25,000 bases of DNA from assembly GCA_002005505.1 (NCBI GenBank), contig KV908426.1, positions 381,137 through 406,136 of the forward strand, in the 5' to 3' direction. The notes beneath the pieces are model-generated. The model made no database searches, was not told the DNA's origin, and saw only the letters and a list, made by a program, of their open reading frames with translations. Made by a program: the position numbers and the translations under genes. The DNA comes from Botryococcus braunii. Taxonomy: Eukaryota; Chlorophyta; Trebouxiophyceae. The stretch's first letter is position 1, and every line of letters starts with the position of its first letter. Below are positions 1 to 25,000 of the stretch, piece after piece.

Positions 1-106
1 GAGTGCGTCCTTGGGATGGACCACAGATTAAATTCCTTACATCACACGGCAAACTTCACAGTTAGCGACATCTTTGCCTCCAGGTTCCCCAATCCCCACC
101 ACCCAA

Positions 107-107
<1 letters not shown>

Positions 108-200
<93 letters not shown>
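108..200. repeat. (CA)n microsatellite
   Basis: Uninterrupted CA repeat of about 46 units, running directly into a GCAC-rich tandem array. Confidence 0.98.
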
Positions 201-204
<4 letters not shown>

Positions 205-220
205 GCACGCACGCACGCAC

Positions 221-322
221 GCTCAAACGCACGCACATGCACACACGCACGCACGCTCAAACGCACGCACATGCACACACGCACGCACGCTCAAACGCAC
301 GCACATGCACACACGCACGCAC
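221..322. repeat. 34-bp tandem array, three copies
   Basis: The word GCTCAAACGC recurs at 221, 255 and 289, a period of exactly 34, with the sequence between copies also identical. It looks like an expansion of the edge of the adjacent CA tract. Confidence 0.92.
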
Positions 323-1704
323 GCATGCGCACATTATTAGAGATGAGTGCAGTTTGCTAGTCATAGCAAGCTGCACCCCAGTAAACTTACAGATTGTCTT
401 GTTGTATGCCTCGACTCATGTCGAGTCGCATCCCATGTCAGGTCAAGCATAACCTAGTGAAATATTAAAACTAAGGATCTGCATCTGGGGGCCGGCCACA
501 GGATGTGATACAAGCAACAATGGCACAGGCCGTGGTAAAGATAGCAATGATACACTGGTCGTGATGAAGATGGCAATCTGCAGCCCTGCATATTGGGCTG
601 CAGACGATGAACCAACCGTTCGCCCCCCCTCCCCGGCTCTTTGCCAGGCAGATCACACTTCCTCCCAATGCCGTGTCCCTGCAGATTCAGACCAGACCCA
701 CTGGGCCGTGCCGTGCCGAACTTCAAAACACCGGCCGCCCCCCAGCCCCAGGGGCCCCCCTTTCCCGGCTTTGGAGACGTGCTTTCATCCATGCATTTAG
801 TACCGAAGATCCTCATCACACATCGTCACTGCCGGGGGGGGGGGGGTTTCGGGGGGCTGAAGTGACCCAAGCTACGCATCTTCCATGGCTGTAGGGACCG
901 TGCACAGATTCGCACCTGTGGCACATGTGTCCGTGAAGTGATGTAAGGGTTATGGCAGAGTTGACACTCCCATAATGAGTCGGAGAGATTTTTCTAAACG
1001 CCAATTCTCCCTTTCCGCTCTCTCTTCCCAATCTTCGGAGAGGCCAGGCTATGCCTGGCAGAAGGGACCCGAGGGGGACGCTGATCTGGGCTGGCAAAAG
1101 CTCCAAGTTCGAATTGCAACTGGCCAGGGCCAGATAACACCTTCCAGGAAGTCTCTTTGAGTTGCCATCATAATAACGGTAAGCCGCCCCTCCCAGCCAC
1201 TTCTGTAGCGGAGCCACACCCCCAAACACATCATTGCTCTAGATACCCATGCAAACGGAAACACAGACTCACACACACACTCTGTATGTGTGTGTCGGCC
1301 CCCCCCCCCCCCCACCTCTTTCCCTCTCCACATGTGTTTCTCTCCGACACTCTCAACATCATCCACGCCCCTCCACCCCATCTTTACTCTAGAGTATACT
1401 GCAGGTACCTGTGTCGATGCGTCCAAAGATGGGAGAAATGTTCGACAGTCATCCATCCTGCACCAGGTTCGAGTCCTGGCCGGTAATTAAAGAATAGCTT
1501 CTAGCTGAGAGCTTCATTAATTTTCCCCCTCCCCCACTCGTTCTCTGATCTCAACTGTTCGTGCCACTCTCCTTCACCCTTGACTGCCCTAATTTTTCCC
1601 CCTACCCTTGTTCCCATCTCCATGTCCCCCCCCTCCCCCGGGGGCACTCCTCGTCGCCGTTGAAGTCGGTCTTGTTCATGGGGCAGACATCGAGGGGGAC
1701 CGGA

Positions 1705-1736
<32 letters not shown>

Positions 1737-1739
1737 AAA

Positions 1740-1792
<53 letters not shown>
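1705..1792. repeat. (CA)n microsatellite, interrupted
   Basis: Two CA tracts (1705-1731 and 1741-1792) separated by ATACACAAAC. Confidence 0.95.
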
Positions 1793-1794
<2 letters not shown>

Positions 1795-1986
1795 ATAGCC
1801 ATCATGATCTACTTTAATGTCCGTGCCAATCTAATTGAGAGTCTCGACACAATTTATCTTTCCCATGCTAATGTTGCCGTCATCACCCTCCTCCACCTTT
1901 TTTTGCACAAAACCACACAATCGCCCACACCCACACCCCCCCCCCACACCCACGCACGTGCACACATACACGCACGTACAGACACT

Positions 1987-1988
1987 CA

Positions 1989-2025
<37 letters not shown>

Positions 2026-2040
2026 TCTCTCTCCCCCCCC

Positions 2041-2089
<49 letters not shown>

Positions 2090-2093
2090 CACA

Positions 2094-2140
<47 letters not shown>
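1987..2140. repeat. Composite (CT)n-(CA)n microsatellite
   Basis: CT tract with an internal C run, then CA tracts broken by CTACACACTA. The region reads open in several frames only because of its dinucleotide period. Confidence 0.96.
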
Positions 2141-2217
2141 GACATACACACGTGCGCATAACCGGTATCTGTGACCGTCTCGCCAAGTCAGCTGCTTACA
2201 AAGACTTCAACCCCGGC

Positions 2218-2525
2218 TTTCATCCTGCCTTGCAGGGCATCCTTCCTTCAGCCCTGCCATCTATGGGGCAACCATGCTTCAATCGCTCCTTTTGTGCAGC
2301 AACTACTCCACCCTGCTATTGTGTCTGACAGATTACGATTCAATTCCCTCCTTCTGTACAGCAAATAGTCCACAACTGCTGTTTCGTGGGACAAGTCCAA
2401 GTACAATCGCTGCCTTTGTCCAACATATGCTCCGACCCCTGCTATTCGGTCTGGGAACTGGCTGTTCTATCCCTGCCTTTGCGGAACAACCGAGAGTTGC
2501 AAACCTGCTAAGCCCTCGCACTTCT
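2218..2525. repeat. Degenerate ~62-bp minisatellite next to the capping enzyme 3' end
   Basis: Diverged units begin near 2218, 2280, 2341, 2404 and 2467 (spacings 61-63). Shared landmarks are a CAATC.CT.C.TTTGT-like start, a CAACA..TGCTCC-like middle and CTGCTAT. On the minus strand this lies 16 or more bases after the stop codon, so part may be transcribed as 3' UTR. Confidence 0.8.
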
Positions 2526-2540
2526 ATACAACACCTACCG

Positions 2541-15945
<13,405 letters not shown>

Positions 15946-16991
15946 ATTTCTTTAGGGATTCTCAGACAGCCCTAGGGGAGATTTACTGCAAAGATGTTTT
16001 ATATTGTTTAAGACTTCAAATTTTGAAAGAGACTATCGTTAGTCTGTGATACTTTAACAATTACACCTTCCTGAAAAGCTCCCAACCTCCCTCCCTTCCT
16101 CCCATTCAAATCAGAACTGTATGAAATAGAGCTCTTCACGAGTAAGATGTCACAGATTAGGACAAGCCTCCTGCAAGCTGGACCGAGCTTTGAATTCTAT
16201 GGGGTATTAATCACCCCAGCATAGGTTTCTGCCATGTCGTAGAAATGGTCGAAGTTATGCTAAATTTAAAAAGTTTCACCGCATTGCCTTATCACGGGAA
16301 AGAGACAATCGCATTTTTCCATACCTGTGGGCTAGGTGCCTGTCGTTTTGGGCTCCGATCATCGGCTGCGATATCTCCTTCAAGAGGGCGTTTACCCATT
16401 GTTTATACCAGCTTCACTTAGTATCCTGGGAAGAACATCTCAATTTAAAGGTGACCTTCCGGACAATACCCGCATCGGACTACTGGGAGCGTCTTTACTT
16501 GTCCTACCTTTAGCGGTCAAGACAGTGGACGAAATGGTCGATCGAAGAAGAATCACAACCGATGATAAACTTCGTCTTCTGACAGGGGTCGGTCAGTGAC
16601 ATTTCCAGAAGGTTCGCCCACCTGAGCGATGTTCGTATCTTGCGAACTCCTATTCTACTTGTCTAGCAGAATTTCGTGACGAAATCCAAATCAATTTCCT
16701 TATTCATCTGTTTGTGACAGTCTTTGGAAAGGTCGTGAGTCAGTTGAACATTTTTGCATTGTTTACCTCCCAAACTTCGTAGGCCGCTGGAGTCAAGCGG
16801 CATTACTCGAGCGTCTGTACTGCTGCATGAACCCCATGCGTATCGGAGTCTCATTAGCGCGACCGGCATTGTCTCCATGCTACCCGGGGCTTCAAAAGCT
16901 TCACTTTGATGCAACATGTGCGCCTCGCACATGCGAAATTGATGTTCGGTGGCCTCTGGATGGCTGCGGAAAGGAACAGTCGTGACGGGCC
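15946..16991. promoter_or_regulatory. Divergent intergenic interval between the capping enzyme and ALG14
   Basis: 1,046 bases between the two start codons of head-to-head genes, so it must hold both promoters unless 5' leaders contain further introns. It is free of microsatellites and tandem repeats, in sharp contrast to the introns on either side. Apart from the TATAAAA at 15997-16003 I see no defined element. Short open frames at 16336-16599 (plus) and 16663-16932 (minus) have no recognisable content. Confidence 0.5.
15997..16003 (-). promoter_or_regulatory. Candidate TATA box of the capping enzyme gene
   Basis: The minus strand reads TATAAAA here, 52 bases upstream of the capping enzyme ATG. 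A TATA-driven start about 30 bases downstream would leave a leader of only ~20 nt. No comparable box is visible before the ALG14 ATG. Confidence 0.35.
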
Positions 16992-21220
<4,229 letters not shown>

Positions 21221-21369
21221 CATCTACCGGGACGTTTCCGTGTTGCGTGATTGTTACACATCACCCGACATGATGAATAGATGTACATCGGATCATCATG
21301 TTCTTGTCAATCTGACTGACTTATGGGAGGCGGATTCCGTTATGCATGGCGTTGGTAATGTGTCTATGA

Positions 21370-21450
21370 GTGCTACTCGTAAGCTTGTGTCTCCGAGTGC
21401 TACTTGCAAGCTTGTGTCTATGAGTGCTACATGTAAGCTTGTTTCTATGA
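21370..21450. repeat. 27-bp tandem array, three copies
   Basis: Copies at 21370, 21397 and 21424 share GTGCTAC, AAGCTTGT and TCT..GA. Half a further copy occurs at 21516-21540. The period is a multiple of three, so the plus-strand frame reads SATxKLVSx three times, but no coding context supports translation. Confidence 0.93.
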
Positions 21451-21994
21451 GTTTATTTTAGAAGGCAAGTTCCGTCTAATTGCGGTCCCTAGAGTTGTTC
21501 CTTGACCAGGATTACAAGGTGCTACTTGCAAGCTCGTCTCCCTCTGTACAGATGCGGTACGTGCAGGCTGGTTGAGTGCGGTCCTTTATTTCAAAGGAGG
21601 CTCCTCATGTCTGCCTCTCTAGGAATCGAGCACAGCAACCCACTTTGCACGTAGCAGACGGCAATGACAAGGGTTTTCCTTTTGTGTGTGTTTACACGAT
21701 TTCCGGAGGGCCCATTGTTTCCCTCTGTGCACTATGTTGTAAACTAGCTCTACACACATGTATATCCTCCCTTGTTTATTGTAACTACAGAAATTTTCTT
21801 TGTAGAGGTCACAGCATGTTGGGAAGTTACCTTCAAGTGATTTACCATGTGAAATGTACCTGCAGGCCTTTTCTCTATGGATCCTGGTTCTGACGGATAA
21901 CGGTGATTCGGACGTTTAACAATGTGTTTACAAGTTTCAAAGTCTTGTGGAGAAAGTATCCTATCTACACGCTGAAAGAGTGGGAACGACTCCT

Positions 21995-22184
21995 GGTGAC
22001 AAAGAAGCCATATGTGGTGGTTAAGTGAGCCTTCAACTGGGAGCTTGCAGAACTTCGTGACCCCAGTGAAATTGCTGATGAATTACATGTCTTTGCAACC
22101 GTTGAAGAAATGATGTTAAACACTGAAAGGGGATTCGATGCTAGTGACTGGTTTCCAGCTGATAGAGGCTGGGACATAGAGTGA
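21995..22184 (+). pseudogene. Decayed coding-like fragment in the left palindrome arm
   Basis: The plus frame reads VTKKPYVVVK, stop, AFNWELAELRDPSEIADELH, then VFATVEEMMLNTERGFDASD, WFPADRGWDIE and stop. The acidic, Trp-containing composition is protein-like, and the in-frame TGA breaks it. Family not recognised. Confidence 0.4.
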
Positions 22185-22759
22185 AGAGCAGGTGCGGGGA
22201 AGCATTCTGAATAGTGAGTTGGGGAATCATTGAGAAGAGACAGACATGAGGACTAGAAGCTAACCGAAGAATGCAGATCCCTTAGACGGAAAGCAGCAGT
22301 CAGAGTCAGCTGGGAGCTACCAGTCAGCCCGCACCCAATGGAAAGGTGAAAAGGGTCATGACTAAGACAGGAGTCATCACCACTGCAGTGAAGTGCCCTT
22401 TGGAGCTCGATATCAAAGGCGTCAACTTTCAATACTGGGATGTGGCATTCCCTGTAGCTTGTGCCTGCGTGAGTGCCATCCACACTTCCATTCCAGGGAC
22501 TGTACAAAGTAGACGCCTTTGATATCCAGCTCCACAGGGCATTTTACTGCAATGGTGATGACTTCTGTCTTGTTCATGACCACATTCAACTGTCCATTCG
22601 GTGCAGGCTGACTGGGAGCTCCACTGCTGGCTGATGCTGTCCCAGCTGACTCTGGCTGTTGCTGTCCATCTTAGGGATCTGCGTTCTTCGGTTGACTTCT
22701 AGTGCTCATGTGTGTCTGTTGTCAATGAATCCCCAACTCGCTGTTCAGAATGCTTCCCC

Positions 22760-22957
22760 GCATTTCCTCTTCACGCTGTGTCCCAGCCTCTATCAGCTAG
22801 ATACCAGTCACTAGCATCGAATTCCCTTTCAGTGTTTAAAACCATTTCTTCAACTGCTGCAAAGACATGTAACTCATCAGGAATCTCACTCAAGTCACGA
22901 AGTTCCGCAAGCTCCCAGTTGAAGGCTCAGCCACCAGATATGGCTTGTGTGTCACCA
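22760..22957 (-). pseudogene. Decayed coding-like fragment in the right palindrome arm
   Basis: Mirror copy of the left-arm fragment on the minus strand. It has lost four bases at the place of the left arm's stop, so the upstream frame shifts, but it keeps the WDxx-stop end. Family not recognised. Confidence 0.4.
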
Positions 22958-23663
22958 GGACTCGTCCCCTGCATTATAAACAGTGCCATGCAAGAAAGTA
23001 AATCCGAGCTGTGTTGTCTGCATATTTGCACCTGCTATTGTGATTTCGGTTATGATCGGGGTCCAAATCTTGTTTGGACGTGAGTTGACCTGACCGAGTC
23101 ATTAATCCCGTTTGTGGACTCTGTGGCCGAATCACTTGTGAGTATTGGTACCCAGATCGGTACCCAGATATTGATGGGACCTCAGTAATCTTTGGTCCCG
23201 GCACATGCATGTAACCTCTACTTCTATCAACGAAGGGAAGCCCCCTTGCAAGGTCTCCAGCAGTGGTATTACAGGGTGTGTCGAGTACTCTGGCAGTTCT
23301 GTTGCCTACACGAACTCCAATGTATAAGGTCAGAGCCTTACGTGCTCGGCTGTCGAAAGGCACTGCCATCTGCATTTGATTGCTGAGATTGCAACCCTTG
23401 AGTACGGCTGTTGTTTAGGTATACGAGTGACCTACAAAACACACACCATGACAAGTCCACAGGACAAGTTGCAGCCACTCGCAGAGAAGTGGAGCTCTTC
23501 ACTGTCGGCTGAGTCTGCTCCTCCAACGACTGCAGATCCCCCCCGAAATGGGGATGGGAATAACGAGCTATACGAACAGCGCACCAAGTTCGTCTTGCCC
23601 CTCAGCCTGTCACCCCCAATGATCATTTTGCAGCTTCGCAGCCTGAACGATCCACAAGCCCAG

Positions 23664-24203
23664 TCATTCGAACCAGCGCAACTCTGCCATCTGCTTCGAA
23701 AACAGGGCCCCGGTTTTGATCCCAGGGGCCGACTTGGCCCCACCGCCCCCGAATAGTTTGGCCTGATATCGAGCCACCAAATCGTCCAACTTATCCGTGA
23801 TTTCGCCCGACTTCTTCTTGCCGTTTCCAACTACTTCCTTTTGTTGCCCGCCTGCGGCGCCTGCTACCTTACGGCTCCGCTTCTGCTGCTGGGGGGGCTT
23901 CCCTGCATCTCGAGTACCCACGCCAGCAGGCCCGCCAGGGGCACCGCTCTTTGAGCGAGACTCGAGCCCCTTCGACTCCAACTTGCTGCGCTTACCCGAT
24001 TGGGCCACGTCCTTTGCTTTTGGTGCAGATGTGGAGGGTACACCGTTGCCAAATTTGGCCCTCTGAGCGGCGGCTGGGCTTGCGGTGCTGTCCTTGACTC
24101 CGCCTGTCTTGGCCCTGGCTCGCTTCTTTCTCATCCTTTTGAGTGCGGCTTTGGAGAGGCGTTGTGAGGGGTCCCCCACCGGCAGACCGTGGGAGCCTTG
24201 CCC
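23664..24203 (-). CDS. 3'-terminal exon of a basic nuclear or nucleolar protein, RBM28/Nop4-like candidate (5' part not found)
   Basis: A 540-nt open frame on the minus strand, from a TTGGCAG acceptor at 24204 to TGA at 23666-23664. It starts GQGSHGLPVGDPSQRLSKAA, then has a strongly basic run (LKRMRKKRARAK), Ser/Ala/Gly/Lys-rich low-complexity sequence, a second basic run (KRSRK), a helix DKLDDLVARYQAKLFG, and ends AELRWFE. A low-complexity basic region followed by a D.LD.L...Y..KL helix and a terminal RWF(E/D) is what I recall from the C-terminus of RBM28-type nucleolar RNA-binding proteins. The RNA-binding domains themselves are not in the window, so the family is an inference. A small candidate upstream exon may lie near 24558-24600. 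ALG14 converges on this gene across 2.4 kb. Confidence 0.55.
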   Translation of the reverse strand, partial: GQGSHGLPVGDPSQRLSKAALKRMRKKRARAKTGGVKDSTASPAAAQRAKFGNGVPSTSAPKAKDVAQSGKRSKLESKGLESRSKSGAPGGPAGVGTRDAGKPPQQQKRSRKVAGAAGGQQKEVVGNGKKKSGEITDKLDDLVARYQAKLFGGGGAKSAPGIKTGALFSKQMAELRWFE

Positions 24204-24380
24204 CTGCCAACCCAGCCATGCCCATCAAAGAACCCCAAAGCTGCGCACGTGGACGCTCGAACACCTTGTGAAGCACACTCGCACAGCGAAGTGTTTGTGT
24301 GCCCGGGAGAGTGCGTGTGTGCATGTGTGTATGCATGTGTGAATGCACGCATGAGCATGTCTCCCTCTCTCCCCCCCCCT

Positions 24381-24451
24381 CTCTCTCTCTCTGTGTGTGC
24401 GTGCGTGCGTGCGCACGTGTGCGTGCGTGCGTGCGTGTGTGTGTGTGTCTG

Positions 24452-24516
<65 letters not shown>
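24381..24516. repeat. Composite (CT)n-(GC/GT)n microsatellite
   Basis: Short CT tract, GTGC-rich block, then two GT tracts (24436-24448 and 24455-24516). Confidence 0.95.
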
Positions 24517-24520
<4 letters not shown>

Positions 24521-24644
24521 ATGCCCTCCTCCGCTACCTCTCATGCTCATACTCTCACCTTGACTCTAAGGAGAAGGCGGCTTGTGGCCCTGTGGCGAGC
24601 TAGTCCACGACCAACGCCGGGCAAACCAGTCTCGCGCGCGCGCC

Positions 24645-24645
<1 letters not shown>

Positions 24646-24674
<29 letters not shown>
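24646..24674. repeat. (GC)n-(CA)n microsatellite
   Basis: A short alternating CGCGCG segment leads into about 13 CA units. Confidence 0.9.
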
Positions 24675-24675
<1 letters not shown>

Positions 24676-25000
24676 TCCCCATACAACACACACGCACACG
24701 CATACGTACGCACTCCCACACACATACCAGCTTGCAAAAACACATGCTATGCACTTGCAAGCAGAGACATTTTTGGGAGGCAAGGGCATGAAAAGGAATG
24801 GACATAGCAATGCTGGTGATGCTAGTGGAGAGGGGGCCCAATCTGCGTGGGGCCGTAGCTCTAACCCGCACTTTCAGAACGTGGCATGAGGATGGAAGCC
24901 ATTAGGAAAGTTGAATGTCGCGGCCAGTCCAAGAGAGGTCCCATTCAACCAAGGGATGGGAAGGACCTCCCTCTGGGACAGTGGCTGTGATTACGCATCC

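Larger units (their letters stand above)
1..2540. other. Intergenic region downstream of the capping enzyme gene
   Basis: No coding exon could be supported on either strand. The region has (CA)n and (CT)n tracts, a 34-bp array at its left edge, poly-G at 834-846, poly-C at 1299-1313, and a ~62-bp minisatellite adjoining the 3' end of the capping gene. The open frames here either run through repeats or lack any conserved motif. The capping gene's 3' untranslated region should lie within about 2000-2540. Confidence 0.5.
21982..22968. repeat. Long imperfect inverted repeat (arms 21982-22429 and 22506-22968)
   Basis: The plus strand of the left arm matches the minus strand of the right arm over ~450 bases with substitutions and several indels (one of 20 bases, near 22302). 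The spacer is 76 bases. Matching landmarks include CTGGTGAC at the outer ends, GGCTGGGACA, CAGCCxGCAC and GATATCAAAGGCGTC near the centre. Both arms show a protein-like frame in mirrored orientation, for example WELAELRDPSEIADELHVFA in the left arm. It could be a foldback element or two decayed gene fragments. I see no terminal motif or target-site duplication. Confidence 0.85.
21221..23663. other. Convergent intergenic region between ALG14 and the RWFE-ending gene
   Basis: No intact gene seen. It holds the 27-bp array and the long palindrome listed separately, and must contain the 3' UTRs of both flanking genes. 22969-23663 carries no recognisable motif on either strand beyond a short GGTACCCAGAT repeat at 23148-23170. 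Confidence 0.5.
24204..25000. other. Right edge: upstream intron or flank of the RWFE-ending gene
   Basis: Mostly composite microsatellite. No supported exon. A minus-strand segment near 24558-24600 ends AAG/GTGAGA and could be a small upstream exon. A plus-strand open stretch at 24755-24889 (Gly/Ser/Asn-rich) has no support beyond being open. Confidence 0.4.

Noticed and set aside
221..322. Regular 34-bp array as a possible CRISPR
   Set aside because: Units are directly adjacent with no variable spacers, and the genome is eukaryotic.
1463..1479. CCAGG-TTCGAGT-CCTGG, a perfect tRNA T-arm-like hairpin with a B-box-like core
   Set aside because: No A box, anticodon arm or matching acceptor stem could be found upstream. 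At most a tRNA or SINE relic.
1561..2328. Long open frame of 255 codons on the plus strand
   Set aside because: Most of it is His-Thr and Ser-Leu from CA and CT repeats, which read open in several frames. The non-repeat parts show no family.
16336..16599. Plus-strand open frame of 87 codons between the divergent genes
   Set aside because: No recognisable motif, no supporting splice context, and it lies in the promoter interval.
24755..24889. Plus-strand Gly/Ser/Asn-rich open stretch ending in TGA
   Set aside because: Plausible composition, but only about 45 codons, with no partner exon and no conserved motif. It lies where the minus-strand gene should continue.

Overview
The window is eukaryotic nuclear DNA with two reconstructable split genes in head-to-head orientation, part of a third gene, and an exceptional load of simple-sequence repeats. 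The protein types point to the green lineage. The capping enzyme has a plant-like WLDCP start, the run EPFRVRRKDF, a LLKWKY motif V and an SIDD segment after the OB fold. I cannot place the species. The abundance of (AC)n over (AT)n is more familiar from green algae than from flowering plants, but that is only a hint.

Layout: 1-2540 is intergenic, with (CA)n and (CT)n tracts, a 34-bp tandem array at the left edge and a degenerate ~62-bp minisatellite just beyond the stop of the first gene. 2541-15945, minus strand, is a complete mRNA capping enzyme gene that I split into 14 coding exons. All splice phases agree and give 937 codons plus stop: an RNA triphosphatase (cysteine phosphatase type), a guanylyltransferase, an OB fold and an unusually long C-terminal tail. 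15946-16991 is the 1,046-bp gap between the start codons of the two divergent genes. 16992-21220, plus strand, is a complete five-exon ALG14 gene of 218 codons, with one GC-AG intron. 21221-23663 is intergenic; it holds a 27-bp tandem array and a ~990-bp imperfect palindrome whose arms look like two decayed copies of a coding sequence. 23664-24203, minus strand, is the last exon of a basic nuclear or nucleolar-type protein ending in RWFE, possibly RBM28/Nop4-like. 24204-25000 is mainly composite microsatellite.

The two complete genes act in unrelated housekeeping processes: 5' capping of nascent RNA polymerase II transcripts in the nucleus, and the second step of lipid-linked oligosaccharide synthesis at the ER. 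They share only the divergent promoter interval. Most introns carry a dinucleotide microsatellite, a local tandem duplication, or both. I found no CRISPR array, tRNA, rRNA or intact mobile element, and no clear new biological system. The most interesting points are the ~270-residue tail on the capping enzyme, its inferred 30-nt microexon, the GC-AG intron in ALG14, the 57-bp duplication at a splice acceptor and the coding-like palindrome.
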